NCBI GenBank assembly: GCA_025506515.1
Contig: CM046443.1
Location: 41,405,331 to 41,469,330, forward strand
DNA length: 64,000 bases
Direction: 5' to 3'
From: Flaveria trinervia
Taxonomy: Eukaryota; Streptophyta; Magnoliopsida; Asterales; Asteraceae
The position numbers and the translations under genes were made by a program. The notes beneath the pieces were generated by a model. The model worked only from the letters and a program-made list of their open reading frames with translations, was not told the DNA's origin and ran no database searches. Positions 19,969 to 32,640 of this stretch are shown here, piece by piece. Every line of letters begins with the position of its first letter. The stretch's first letter is position 1.

Positions 19969-22800
19969 ATGACTACTCCTTCTAATGATCCTCACAATAC
20001 CGGTTCCTCAACCAAGCCTCCGATGCTGGTTAGGACTGAGTATAACATATGGCAACGAAGAATGCTTCATCACCTGTCTGTTAACAGCGCAGGTTGTTGG
20101 ACATCTGTGGTAGATGGACCACATAAGCCTATGGTGAACAATCCAGAAACCAATCAAATGGTTCCGAAGAAGAAGGAACAATACTCTGATGAAGATCGGA
20201 AACTGTTTGGGATTGATGCTAAAGCCCATGGAATTCTGGCCATGGCACTGCCTAATGAAATCTATTCAGGGCTTATGCATCATGAAACTGCTCATGATCT
20301 CTGGAATGCCCTGAAGGAACAATTCGGTGGCACAGATGAGGTCTTAGCAAACAACAGAGAAATCCTTGCCCAACAATATGAGACATTCTCTCATAGAAAG
20401 GGTGAGACACTGACTCAACAGTTTGAGCGTTTTTCCCGCTTGATCTCTAAGCTGAAAATGGTGAAACATGAATACACCAATAGCCAGATGAATAACAGGT
20501 TCCTCAGATCACTGCCTGAGAGATGGGACACATACACTATTGTCCTACGCTCCAGTGCAAATCTGGATAGCCTATCTCTCACCCAACTTCATGGGAAACT
20601 TCTTACATTCGAAAGAGAGATAGAGCAGAAAAGGAAACTGTCATCATCAGGAAAGCTCACTGATGACTTTGTACCAGGGAATACTGCCTTGGTTGGTCAT
20701 GAGTCAGAATATGCTGCATCTGAAAGCAATTATGATGAGCATATTGATTTCTCTTCAAATAGTTCTGATCATGCATTTGTTGGTATTGAGAGTCATTCTG
20801 GCAGTAATAGTGACAATCTATGCTTCATTATGGATGATTTGAAAGGAATAGCTGATGATGATCTAGAAGAGATGGATATTCTGAGCCAAATGGCATTGAT
20901 TAATATCAGATCTCAGAAGTTCTATAAGAGAACTGGCAGGAAATTTCCTGGACTCTCTGGCAAAACCAAAGTTGGTTTTGACAAGAGTAAGTTGAGGTGT
21001 CACAAATGCCAAAGGCTGGGACACTTTGCAAGAGAGTGTAGATCAACTGGATCTAACTCTTCTGCACCCTTTGTGACTTTTCCTAGTACTAGTCCACAAA
21101 CAAAGGGCAACATCCTGCTGGTTCTGGTCATCATTCACATCCTAGATCTCCTGCATACTTTGTTCCCCAGGGTCAAATGTCATATCCTTATCCCTGCTAT
21201 TATATGCCTCAACCAAATCCTGTTCAAGCTCCAATTGCACAACAACCACAAGCATTGCCTGAACTACAACCTTGCCAATCTCATCAACAAACTCAACCTC
21301 AACAACACAGCTTCTTCACCCCAGGAGTTGTTGACTGGAGCAGTTTACCAGATGACTTGTCTGGTCATGAACAACTGTTCTCAGGTGCTGGTCAACATGG
21401 TGGTGAAAGTCCCTTTGGAAATCTAGCTCTTATGGCTTTGGATTCTGCTGATACTTCATCCACTAATGCCTCTACACCAAAGGTATCACAGGTATCCTCT
21501 GAGGCAAAAGCCAAATGATGTTTTGAAACATGCATAGCAGCATTTGCATCTATTAGAGAAGCAAATGTAGCTTTAATCAACAAGAACATTGAGCTAGAAC
21601 AAATAATTTCCAAAAGCAAAGCTGAATTTGAGTCTGTGCTAAATGATAAGAATGATGAGATTTACAAACTTAAATGTCAAATAACTGATGATAAGGCTAG
21701 GGAAGAGATACTTCTAGAGAAGTATAAAGATCTCAAGGAAACCCTTGCAGTCACCCAGGTAGAGTGTGATCGATGGGTACAATCATGCAAAGGTTTTGAA
21801 ATGCTTCTTAGTAAGTAATCTGCTTCCAATGTGAAGTTTGGCATTGGTTACAATCACACTGCTCCACCTACAGATTTTACTCCCAGAGCAGAGGTAGAAT
21901 CTGATGGTGAGAGTAATAACCAATCCATTTCATCATGTGATCTACTTTCTGATTCAGCACTATCAGAAGTAGAAGTCAGCACCAAGCCCTCTCAGAACCT
22001 ATCAGCTGATGTTGATGGTTCCACTGCTGACACTCACATGATCAATGAGTTGATCAACTCAGGAGTTAATTCTAAAAGTCCTGAAAGGACTAGAGAGCAA
22101 GATTAACACCTGAAGTTCAAACTCCAACTTCTGCCAGTACTGAAAAGAAGAAAACTGTCAGTAGAAAGAGTTTGAAGACTACTAAAGAGGAAGTCAAGAA
22201 AGCAAACAATGCTTCCAAAGCACTGAAGAGCAAGTCTTTAGTTGCTTCATTCTCTTTAGTTGATGATCAACATAAGATGAAGAAGAAACCATGTGAAGTA
22301 TGTGGTTTGTTCAATCATCTTACAGATGATTGCTGGTACAAAAGAGGTTCCAAACTCAAACATAAAGAGGAAATTAAAGAGAAAATGGTTAAAATGAAAA
22401 CTGAGTTTGAGACCACATTTGTATCACAACATCAAATCCTGTAACCCTTAAGTCCACAAAGAAATCCAAAAAGGAAGGGGTTAAATAGGTAACAGCTGAG
22501 ATTGCTCAGAAGAAGAAGGTGCAACATAGGAACTTATCAAACTCCACTGGCAATGTGTGTGATGAGCTGAAAGCTTTATCACAAAATCAGACATAGCTGG
22601 TTATGATGGTTCAACATCTATTGGGAAGAGTTAACCAATTAGATGCTCCTATGTTGAAACCATAGAAAAGGAGGTCCAAGCCAAAGGATTCCTCTTCTTC
22701 ACCATCTTCTTCCTCTCAGGCTGTTGTTTCCAATAAACCTGTTAGTTTACCATCTGTTGATGAGACCAGGCCCAAAACCAAAAAGGTTTGGGTCTCCAAA
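19969..22800 (+). pseudogene. gag: Sirevirus gag (B)
   Basis: Capsid/nucleocapsid protein. Start taken at ATG 19969 (MTTPSNDPHN); an upstream in-frame TTG is ignored. The capsid region (UBN2-like, copia gag) is open to about 21100: YNIWQRRMLHHLS, AHDLWNALKEQFGG, RFLRSLPERWDTY. Zinc knuckle 1 CHKCQRLGHFAREC is at 20998-21039. A frameshift near 21110-21180 moves the Gln/Pro-rich linker to another frame, and TGA at 21516 and TAA at 21817 follow. A coiled-coil-like stretch leads to knuckle 2 CEVCGLFNHLTDDC at 22292-22333. The tail to 22800 has several stops. C has the same domain order. Confidence 0.85.
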
Positions 22801-22845
22801 AAAACTGATTGTTTATTATTGCAGGGTTCTTCACATGCCAAAGTA

Positions 22846-23200
22846 GCATCTGGTATGTAGACAGTGGGGGATCTATGCACATGACTGGGAACAGCTCTCT
22901 TCTTCATGACTACTCTCAAGGAAAGAAGGGGTTTTTTCTTTTGGCAATGATGCTAGGGGTTACATCATTGGCAACGGCTTTGTCTCCAATGGAGAAATAA
23001 AGTTTGATGATGTTAATCATGTGGAAAATCTCAAGTACAATCTCTTGAGTGTCAGTCAAATGTGTGATAAAGGCCATGTTGCTCTTTTCACCAGTCAGAA
23101 CTGTAGGATTCTGTCATCCAAAGTTCTGCATTTTATTTATAAGGTGTTGAACACACTCTCCTGAGAGCCAACATGACAGGAAGAGTGTATGCCTTAGATC
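22846..23200 (+). pseudogene. PR: copia protease (B)
   Basis: WYVDSGGSMHMTGNSSLLH begins at 22851, with catalytic DSG at 22860-22868. Frame shifts follow near 22930. The later family strings (FDDVNHVENLKYNLLSVSQM) appear in another frame near 23000-23065. The active-site triad is intact but the domain is frameshifted. Confidence 0.8.
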
Positions 23201-23261
23201 TTTCCAAGAAAATAGATCTCAGAGGCAATCCTTGCCTATTTCCAAAGCCTCTTCTCAAGAA

Positions 23262-24115
23262 TCTAAACTGTGGCACAGAAGGCTGGGTCACGTTAATTTC
23301 AAAAACATGAATTAGCTAATCCACAATAGTTTAGTTAGAGGCTTACCAATAAAGGAGTTCCTCTGTGATGAAACCTGCATGCTTGTTTAAAAGGAAAACA
23401 ACACAAAGTCTCATTCCCTCCTATTGAAGAGCCTAAGTCCACTGCCTGCTTGCAATTACTGCATATGGATCTATTTGGTCCTGTGAGAGTGATGAGCATG
23501 GCAAAGAAGAAATACTGTCTGGTAATTGTGGATGATTACTCCAGATTTGTATGGACTTTCTTTCTACATTCAAAGGATGAGGTTGCTCAGAAGATTATTC
23601 ACTTTGTGTTGTATGTTGAGAAGCAGTATTCCCTTCTAGTCAAGTGTATTAGAAGTGACAATGGAACTGAATTCAGAAACCATACACTTGATGACTTCTA
23701 TCTTTCAAAGGGAATCAAAAGGCAGTTTAGCATACCAAGGACTCCAGAACAAAATGGAGTAGTGGAGAGAAAGAACAGGACCCTAATTGAAGCTACAAGG
23801 TCCATGCTGGCTGACTCTGGTTTGCCACTGACCTTTTGGGCTGAAGCTGTTAACACAGCTTGCTATGTGCAGAATAGAGTCTTAGTAAATCAGAGGTTGA
23901 TGAAGACTCCATATGAAGTTCTCCATCACTTGGCTCCTCTAATTTCATTTTTCAAAGCATTTGGGTGTCCCTGTTTTATTCTCAACACAAAGGATCAACT
24001 CCAAAAATTTGATCCTAAGGTGGATGCAGGGTATTTTGTTGGTTATTCATCTACTTGCAAGGCATACAGAGTCTTCAACTGCAGAACAAAGATAGTTGAA
24101 GAAACTTGCATGTGA
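23262..24115 (+). pseudogene. INT: copia integrase (B)
   Basis: HHCC region: LWHRRLGHVNFKN at about 23270, with the CC half damaged near 23370. The core is open from 23450 to 24115: HMDLFGPVRVM (first D), IRSDNGTEFRN (second D, near 23657), VVERKNRTLIEA (E, near 23760), then the C-terminal FDPKVDAGYFVGYSS. All three catalytic acidic residues are present. It ends at a TGA at 24113, and the linker to RT continues in the next frame (24096-24701). Confidence 0.85.
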
Positions 24116-26107
24116 AGTTTATGAATCTCCTTTGGACAAGATTCCACAAAACCCTATGGAGTTGTTTGATTTGGACATACTGCAATATGTTCCTTATCAA
24201 CCTCCAGCTGTTGCAGATCATGTGGATAAATCATCTTCTGCAGCATGTCTTCCACCTGGTGGTATTGATGATGATGATGATAATATCAATACTCACCTAT
24301 TCAGGTTTAGTGACCAACTGCCTGTGTCTACTAAATTTGATGTTCCTGTAGCTTTAGCAGTTCCATCCACAACAAATGCTGATGAGATCTCAGATTCCTC
24401 TACATCTTTTGAGTTACCATCTAATTCTTGGTTTCAAGAGTCTGCATCAACATCTGCTGCTGCTGAAGGTCCTACAAACACTTGCACAGATCTCACTGTT
24501 TATCAAGAACTGAAGAATCACCCAATGTCTCAGATTATTAGTGATATCAATGCTGGTGTTTCAACAAGAAGTCAATTGTCTAACTTCTGCTTCTATGCTC
24601 TCTTCGTCAGTCAGCTAGAGCCAAAGAACTACCATGTTGCTTTGAGAGACAATGGATGGGTTGAAGCTATGCAGCTTGAGCTACTTCAGTTCAAGAAATA
24701 GCAAGTGTGGGAACTGGTTCCTCTTCCCCCAGGTAAGTGTGCAATAGGCACTAAATGGGTGTTTAGGAATAAAACTGATGAAATGGGCTTATTGTTAAGA
24801 ACAAGGCTAGACTGGTTGTTCAGGGGTTTTCACAAGAAGAAGGTATTGACTATGATGAAACCTTTGCCCCTGTAGCCAGATTAGAGGCAATCAGATTGTT
24901 TTATCCTATGCTGCATTCCACAATCTTAAATTTTTTCAAATGGATGTCGAAAGTGCCTTTTTATATGGTAAAATAAAGGAAGAAGTTTATGTGTGTCAAC
25001 CACCAGGTTTTGAGGATAATAAACATCCTGAATGGGTGTATAAACTTGATAAGGCTCTTTATGGGTTGAAACAAGCTCCTAGAGCCTGGTATGAGACACT
25101 TTCTACTTTTCTTCTTAAGAATAATTTCACTAGAGGCTCCATTGATAAAACTTTGTTTATTAAGAAGGTGGATCAGCATAAGCTACTTGTTCAGATTTAT
25201 GTTGATGATATCATTTTTGCATCCTTTGATCCCCAGTTGTGTGATGATTTTACAACATTAATGAAAAAGAGTTTGAAATGAGTGCAATGGGAGAATTACA
25301 GTTCTTTCTAGGCTTGCAAATTAACAAAAGGCTGATGGAACCTTTATTCATCAGTCAAAATATACAAAAGATCTTTTGAATAAGTTTGATTTACAAAACT
25401 GTAAGCCCTGTTCTACTCCCATGTGCAACACCACACAACTGGATGCAGATCAGAAAGGTAAAGCTGTTGATGAAACACTTTACAGATGTATGATTGGGTC
25501 CTTGATGTATTTAACAGCTTCTAGACCAGATATTATGTTTGCTACATGTGTTTGTGCTAGATTTCAGGCTACTCCTAAAGAGTCTCATTTGATTGCAGTC
25601 AAAGAATCTTTAGATATTTGCAAGGTACACATCTCTGGGTTTATGGTATTCCACTGGACTCTTGCAAATTAGTTGCTTTTTCAGATAGTGACTATACAAG
25701 GTGCAAGTTAACTAGAAAGTCAACTTCTGGTGGTTGTCAATTCCTAGGCAACTATTTGATTTCTTGGCAGAGTAAGAAACAAACATCTGTTGCTACATCA
25801 ACTGCTGAGCCGAGTACATTGCTGCTGCAAGTTGCACTTTCAGGTACTCTGGCTTCAGAACCAACTTCTGGATTATGGCATTACAGAGACTAAGACTCCA
25901 TTATTAATGGACAGTGCTTCAGCTCTGTGTATTGTCAAAAATCCAGTCCAGCACTCTACGACCAAACATATAGAGATCAGACATCACTTTATTCGGGATT
26001 GTTTTGAAAAAGGTCTGATTGATCCTAAGTTTGTGCCTAGTGCTGATGAGCTTGCAGATATTTTTACTAAGCCTTTGGATAGTTCTACTTTCCAAACCTT
26101 GTGTTAA
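24096..26107 (+). pseudogene. RT-RH: copia RT-RNase H (B), with linker
   Basis: An acidic linker (24096-24654) precedes RT at GWVEAMQLELLQFK. A stop near 24700 and frame changes near 24785 and 24900 break GTKWVFRNK from MDVESAFLYG. The palm motif QIYVDDIIFAS is intact (YVDD 25198-25209), then EMSAMGELQFFLGL in another frame. RNase H strings SDSDYTRCKLTRKSTSGGCQ and the end ADELADIFTKPL run to the stop at 26105. Catalytic Asp residues are visible but the frame is broken at least five times. Confidence 0.85.
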
Positions 26108-26109
26108 GG

Positions 26110-26800
26110 CTTGGTATGCTGCAGCTAGAATAAGTGACAACTACTGATGATTTCAGTAAAAAGTACTGGTGATCATTGGTAACCATGTCACATATAAGTA
26201 CTGATGAGTCCTTTCACCTTTAGTAGTTTTTATAATTACTGACGGTTAAATGCCTCACAAGTACTGAAGTACTTTATCTGTTCTAAACTACTGATGTAGT
26301 TACAACTACTGATGTAGTTACAACTACTGTAATCAGTACAAACAGATAAGTACTGACGTCCTATGAAACACCTGAAAAGCAGATGCAAAGTCTGATGAGT
26401 AAGTGTTGAGGATAGTATGAAACAGTTGAAAGGCCATGAATTGACGAAAACTACTGAAGAGATCTTTCTCTTCAGTTGTTTCTACAACTGCTGTTTCATT
26501 CTAAACAACTGAAGCAAAACCATGTCTTCAGTAGTTTTCTAACTACTGATGACTAACACCAAGTCTTCAGTTGTTTACAACAACTGATGACAAAACCACT
26601 GTCTTCGTAGTTTCACAACTACTGATGAAAAACACCAAGTCCTCAGTTGTTTCATCATCTGAAGTCAAAACCATAGTCTTCAGTAGTTTTCTAACTGCTG
26701 ATGCCTAAAACCACGACTTCAGCTGTTTCAACGTCTAAAAGGGTAATACCATGTCAACAGTCGGTTTAAAACTACTGATGACTAACACCAAACCCTTCAG
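26110..26800 (+). repeat. hairpin array, TCAGTAGTT / AACTACTGA (B)
   Basis: Noncoding block between RNase H and aORF built from inverted pairs such as TCAGTAGTT-4 nt-AACTACTGA (about 26528) and TCAGTTGTT-3 nt-AACAACTGA (about 26566), with unit spacing close to 76 bp from 26520 to 26760. Left of that, looser ACTACTGATG copies. The same array is found in C at 58290-58910. Confidence 0.8.
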
Positions 26801-26887
26801 TCATTTTCTCACCCCTACCCTATATATACCTGTCCTCTTCTCTAATGTTTCATTAGCCGTTATTTTCTGAACTTCTCTCTCTCAAAC
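26801..26887 (+). promoter_or_regulatory. possible TATA box before aORF (B)
   Basis: CCTATATATACC near 26818-26829 lies about 60 bp before the aORF ATG, followed by a pyrimidine-rich CTTCTCTCTCTC tract. It could start a separate aORF transcript; no other evidence. Confidence 0.35.
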
Positions 26888-29800
26888 ATGGCGACCATGA
26901 GTCTGAAACAACGACATAACTGCGTTGCTTACCTTACAAAGTCGGCTTTCTAGAACAAATATGATAATGCCATTGACTTAATGGTGGATTCCCCATATCG
27001 CACAGCCTTTCTCTTGAATCCGACCATCTACCCTGAATCCCTCAGTCAATTCTGGTCAAATGCTTTGTTCATACTAATGAGTCTACCGGCCAGATCTCTG
27101 TTCGGTCCCTTGTCAACCAGAAACCAGTGGTCGTTACAGCCGACATCATTCGTCAGGCATTACACTTACACGACTCCACCGCTGGACTACATAACCAAAG
27201 GGCATAACAGATATGTCATTTATCAATCATGGGTATGAAAGTGATCTTCGGGCTACAACCGTTCTAAAGAAACATTTCCATGACGCTGAGAAAGTCATTT
27301 TCACATGGTAAATGTCTGCTTAGCCTCCAGACATCTTCTTGGGATCAAATGTCATCCCAATGGCAACAGGTATTTATTCTATTCTAGAACACCAACGCTA
27401 AATTTTTCTGAAATCGTGTTTCTAGAAATAAAGAACTTGGTTCAGAAACCTGTGGCAAACGATGGCCATTATATCCTAGTTTTCTGATGGCCATTATTTT
27501 GGATGAATTAAAATCTGATGGCCTGTTGGCCTTGGAGTCCCTGCACCAGCTGTTTTGGCTAAGGTATACTCCAGGCACAACTCAGACCTTACACTCAAAG
27601 AAGCTGCCCAAATGCTAAAGCCCAAGCACAGGGAACCCACAGCTTCCTCCACTAGAACCAAAGTCCCCACTAAACCAAAACCAAAACACCCCAAAACAGC
27701 TATTCAGGGAGATGAGTCCCCTGAAGATGCTCCTGTACCACCAATGCAGGATATACTTGCTGGTTTAAACCCCCCCAGCAGTATCAGAGACTCTACCAGC
27801 CATAGCCGCTCAGGATTCCTCTCAAAAGGAGCTTGCAGCCACCACACAAGGGGTACCCACACATCTGGATCTTCCTCACTTGAGGAGATTGCCATTGAAG
27901 AGCACCATCCTCCCCAGGTGCACACTGCTTCTACCCCATCTCCCCATGCAACCGCCCCCCAAAGTCCAACCATAATTATTGCAAACGTGCTGACTCAGTT
28001 GCATGCCTCTCCTCCTCCCCCACCACCCATCAACAAAGGGGAGAACCACAGACATTGAGGAAGAGGATCATCATGCTTCTGACAACCCACAACACCGGGT
28101 TTACAAGTTCTATCTCCTAGTATGGATAGGGAGATTAGAACATCTAGTGAGGCTGCCACGTCTTCTGCATCAGCACATGATCAGAATGAGGTTGGTAACA
28201 TTGCTAAGACCTCACTAGAGGCAACAGCTGATGAAGGACACCGTCCTGAGGCTGGAAGTCCCCAGTTCCAAGAAAAAGGGGCACATGCTAAAACTGGTCT
28301 ACACCAGTGCATGTACATCCTGCTACAAGCAGGAGGTCAGGTGATTCAGCATCTGCTGATGATGACCTGGGCTTTTTCTATGACGTTCTAGCCCACAACA
28401 CCATCCTGGAGGCTGAGGTAAGCAGACGCAAGAACTGCTTGCCAAGAAGTCTCAGGATGTAAGTCCATCTGCCCCCACCAACCCACAGATGGCACCTTCA
28501 TTTGAAGTTCCCCAAACACTTTACCCTCTCACTTCACTGAGCCTCCAGCTTCTGCTTTGGCACTATCTCTCCGGGACAGAACCCCCCAGAGCAGATGGTT
28601 GCTGTATTCTAACAATCCCTACCTCTCATCACTCCCATCATCACATGACATTGTTTATAAAGCCATTGATGAGAGGATCTCCTCAAGTCTACAACCACTC
28701 ATTGATGATGCTGTGCAAAAGAAACTTTCTGCGGTACAAACCCCTGCCACCAATGCATCCAAAAAGGGGGAGAGTACTGCAGTGAAGAGAAGAAAAGAAA
28801 AAGAACTGAGGATGAGAAGGCACAAGAGAAAATGCAGGAGTTGGAAAAAGAAAAGGAGCAACAACTAATCACTTACAAAAGAAGAAAAGTGCTGGTGATC
28901 AATCGAATGCTGAAGAAAAATCCTTGGAACAGCTGGTAAAGATGCAGATGATACACACAGCCGATCCATGGACAAAATCATTGAGCAACTCTTCAAGCAA
29001 GGATTTGATACAACCACATTAGATAGTGAGATCAGGAGGTTAGAAGTAGAGGAAATTCAAAACAGATGGGCTGGATATGATGTGCTGGAGAAAGAGAGAT
29101 TGGAGATCATGATTCGATTCATTGCCAATACTTAGGAAGATCACTGATGGAGATTCGTTCATGGACCAGAGACAGCATTCTGGCTATAGCCACCAGAATC
29201 TGTTTCTGAGCAATTTCATAAGGGGATAATCATTGAAGCACTTGATGAGGCTGGGGCTGGAAAAAGGTTTGAAATGGCAAGACTAACAAAAGCCAAACTC
29301 ACAACCAAAATGCTTGAACACCTTCCAAATCACCCACTCAAAAACAGCCTACCCCTCAAATCTCCAAACCAATCTCAAAACCAAATCCAAACCCTCAACC
29401 TTCAAACCAATTCCTTTACACAAAACCAACCCAACCATCATCCCGTGATGCACCTAGAAGGAGGAGAAGGGTGCTGAGGATAGAAGAAGATGAAAAGAAG
29501 AGGATGAAGATGATAATCTGCCATTCTCTGCTGTTCTAAGCTACCAGAACCAGGAGTCCAACCATGATCACACCTGACTCTCAAAGGAAATGGTTAGAGT
29601 CAAGATAGAAGATGAAGAACAGCAGAACAGTACGATGAGCAACTACTGAAGATGGTTGACAAGGAATTTCCTCAGTCATCATCTATACAAGCCAGAAAGG
29701 CATGCTCAGAGTTGTACACTCTCAGACACACATTCAGTATCAGAAGGAAGAGTGAGAGTATGGCCAACCCCAAGGTGAGTTCTAGAATCCACAAAAGATC

Positions 29801-30217
29801 CATTCCACATAGATACAATGGCCAGGTTAGAAAAACAATAGACTCTACAATTATGTTGGCAATTGTAGTCTCACCATGGGAAATAATCGATGAATTCAAG
29901 AAGGCTCATAAATCAAAATGACCCCTCAAACCTTACTGGAAAACAAGATGATCAAAAAGGGGTTATTATATAAGAAGCTTGAAGAATTAAGAGAATGAGC
30001 TCCAGTTACTCCTTGAGGGCACTCATCCTGATGAATTTGTCTATAGGGAGGTAACTACTGTGGAGTTGAAGAATGGCAGGACTGTGAAGTACATATCTGA
30101 GTACTATGGTCCAGAGTTCTTCTTTGAAGGAGGAGTAGAAGAACTCTCCAGGAGGAACATGTTGTTCTCCTTGAGGCCTATGTTCGAGAGTCATATAGAC
30201 TCATTATGGGGAAGTAG
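26888..30217 (+). pseudogene. Sirevirus aORF (third ORF), B
   Basis: Unknown function. Start at ATG 26888 (MATMSLKQRHN), aligned with MANMQLKPRHN in C. An early TAG near 26950 and many later breaks are present. A Pro/Thr/Ser-rich middle lies at 27590-28060 (PTKPKPKHPKTAIQ), then a Lys/Glu-rich stretch about 28790-28900. The C-terminal conserved block is ELQLLLEGTHPDEF, TTVELKNGRTVKY and YGPEFFFEGG (30005-30140), stop TAG at 30215. The WD...ILYPRF core seen in C is only partly recognisable here near 27330-27420. No membrane segment or signal peptide is apparent. Confidence 0.7.
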
Positions 30218-30415
30218 ATCTCATGAATGGGATAACAACTCTGTGTCCAGTTCCCCAAACAGAGTTCCCATTCATACCTTGCCAAACAGATCTCTGAGAT
30301 TTCTTCCCAGGCCAGTGCTTATATGGGTCATCTTCTCTACTGATCAAGAAGGAAAAGACCAACCTTTTGCCAACAATAAGTGGGAAAATAAATCAATTAG
30401 AGGTTTTGGCTGCAT

Positions 30416-30431
30416 TGGTTCAGGGGGAGTT
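30416..30431 (+). other. PPT: polypurine tract of B
   Basis: GGTTCAGGGGGAGTT immediately before the LTR start TGTTGGACC at 30432. Confidence 0.85.
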
Positions 30432-30528
30432 TGTTGGACCAAAAGAACCAATGAGCCAAGATCAAAAACCTCTAAGTCCACATGATATCACAACAACTGC
30501 TGAAGGCTTCATCAGCATTCGACAAGTG

Positions 30529-30780
30529 CTGAAGACTTCAACAGCTGAAGATCAAGTACTGAAGACTTCAACAGCTGAAGACTAAAGTGCTGAAGCTCAA
30601 CAGCTGAAAACACAAGTGCTGAAGCTGAACAGCTGAAGACACAAGTGCTGAAGCTAAACAGCTGAAAACACAAGTGCTGAAGCTGAGACCAAAGTACCGA
30701 AGTACAACAGCGAAGAGTCTACAAGTGCTGAAGATCAACAACTGTGTACAAAGTCTGAAGACAAAGACTGAAGACATCAG
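30529..30780 (+). repeat. CTGAAG/ACAGCTGAAG repeat block in B LTR
   Basis: About nine units of 24-30 bp such as ACAAGTGCTGAAGCTGAACA. This block accounts for much of the length difference from the E0 (654 bp) and C (761 bp) LTRs. Confidence 0.75.
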
Positions 30781-31131
30781 CTGATGATATCTACTGAAGT
30801 CATCAGCTGATGAAACGTCTGAAGTTCAAGTCTGAAGACCAGTACTGAAGTTTCAGTAGTTTGTCACAACAGTTGAAGAGTACTTCTTCAGTAGTTGTGA
30901 TATCAGTAGTTTTATGTTTTTATTTTCAGTAGTTTTGTAAAACGACTGAAGAGCTTGTTCTTCAGTCGTTGTAGTGTCAGTAGTTTTATGTTTTTCAGTA
31001 GTTGTAGTAACTGATAACACTTAGTATTTTTGTAAGAAGATGTCAGCTGTTTTGACATCTTCAGTAGTTGTGTTTCAGTTGGAGTAATTCTATTAGATGT
31101 CACTATCAAGTGACATCAGCAGACGTCACAT

Positions 31132-31145
31132 CTCTTATATAAGAG
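31132..31145 (+). promoter_or_regulatory. TATA box in B LTR
   Basis: CTCTTATATAAGAG, a perfect palindrome containing TATATAA, located about 215 bp before the LTR end and just after the ACGT-core site. The same arrangement is seen in the E0 LTR. Confidence 0.6.
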
Positions 31146-31347
31146 GTGTCGACCTAATTGTAAGTGTGACATTCCGTTACCACGAAAGCGAATATTGAAT
31201 GAAATATATTTATAGAATTCTCTCTATCTATAACCGTTTTTTGTTCTTCATTGAATATCTTTTCGTTCTTGTGAATTGGCTAATTCATTGTTAGAATTCT
31301 GCTGCTATACTCTCTAATCAATCAAACGTAGATCACTGATCCTAACA

Positions 31348-32638
31348 AGGATATTCCTAAAACATCTTTTCGCACACGTTATGGTCACTACGAGTTCCTC
31401 GTTAGGTCATTTGGTTTGACCAACGCGCCAGCTGCTTTTATGGATCTGATGAATCGAGTGTGTCGGCCGATATTGGATAAATTAGTGACTGTGTTTATCG
31501 ATGATATCTTGATTTATTCCAAGAATGAAGAGGAGCATGCCGGTCATATTCGGGAGGTGTTAGAGACATTGCGAAGGGAGAAACTATATGCTAAATTCTC
31601 CAAGTGCGTGTTGTGGTTGTGCGAAGTTCAGTTTTTGGGTCATGTAGTGAATCCCGAAGGGATTAAGGTGGATCCAGCAAATGTGGAGGTAGTGATGCAA
31701 TGGAAGACTCCAAAGACGCCATCCGAGATTCATAGTTTATTGGGTTTGGCGGGCTATTATAGAAGATTCATTCATAACTTCTCTAAGATCGCTTCTCCCC
31801 TGACGAAGTTGACCCGTAAAGATGTAAAGTTCGTGTGGGGTCAAGCTCAAGAGAAGGCGTTCAAGGAATTAAAGGCGAGGTTGACTCAAGCTCCTGTTCT
31901 GTCATTACTCGATGGAAGTGAAGATCTGGTGGTTTATTCTGATGCTTCCTAGTCGGGGTTGGGGTTTGTGTTAATGCAGAGGGCAAAGGTTATAGCCTAT
32001 GCATCCTGACAGTTGAAGGTTCATGAGGTTAATTACCTTACTCATGATTTGGAGCTAGCAGCTGTGGTCTTCGCGTTAAATATTTGGAGGCATTACCTAT
32101 ACGGTACAAAGTGCATCATATTCACCGACTACAAGAGCTTGAAGTAGTTCTTTGAATAGAAGGACCTGAATATGAGGCAGAGGAGATGGTTGGACCTTAT
32201 AAAAGATTATGATTGTGAAATCCACTACCATCCGAGCAAAGCCAATGTGGTGGCGGATGCCCTTAGCCGAAAACAGAGACCCAAACCGATTCGGGTGAAA
32301 GCTTACTAGTTGATCATGACCTCCGACGTGATAAAGCATGTCAAAGAGTTTCAAGATGAGGTATTGAAAGAAGACCATCTTAACTCTGAAAGAATGAGAG
32401 GTCTGGTTGCGGAATTGGGTGAAAACACACTTGGTGTTAGAACCCGATTTGGACGAATGTGGATTCCTTGTTTTGGGGATCTACGCGTGAAGATCATGGA
32501 CGAAGCACATAAGACTCAATACTCTATTCATCCCGATGCTACAAAGATGTACCAAGACATGAAGAATACTATTAGTGCCGGGTATGAAGCGTGATGTGGT
32601 GGAGTATGTGAGCAAATGCCTTACTTGTTTACAAGTGA
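31348..32638 (+). pseudogene. RT-RH: gypsy RT-RNase H-integrase N-terminus (G2, right part)
   Basis: Continuation of G2 after the B insertion. RT resumes at DIPKTSFRTRYGHYEF, with FGLTNAPAAFMDLMN and catalytic FIDD at 31494-31505, and runs open to 31950 (VYSDAS). RNase H follows with TGA and TAG codons at canonical Arg and Gln positions, and LSRKQRP near 32260. The integrase zinc domain begins at about 32310: the HHCC histidines HKTQYSIH and, in another frame, KCLTCLQV near 32605-32630. It is cut at 32638, where minus-strand gypsy DNA starts. Confidence 0.87.
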
Positions 32639-32640
32639 GA

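Larger units (their letters stand above)
19706..31347 (+). mobile_element. Sirevirus B, Ty1/copia, nearly full length
   Basis: About 11.6 kb: remnant of 5' LTR, PBS, gag, protease, integrase, RT-RNase H, hairpin array, aORF, polypurine tract, 3' LTR. Family identity with C and E0 is clear throughout (gag, pol, aORF, LTR ends). It sits inside the RT of gypsy G2. All but 38 bp of the 5' LTR is deleted. Every domain has stops or frameshifts, so it is non-autonomous. Confidence 0.92.
30432..31347 (+). repeat. 3' LTR of Sirevirus B
   Basis: 916 bp, TGTTGGACC ... CCTAACA. It begins with the polypurine junction and ends at the resumption of gypsy G2 RT. From 30529 to about 30780 it has an expanded block of CTGAAG/ACAGCTGAAG repeats. 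The promoter region holds GATGTCACT/AGTGACATC (about 31095-31117), an ACGT-core GACGTCAC (about 31122), and a TATA palindrome CTCTTATATAAGAG near 31132-31145. Confidence 0.92.
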
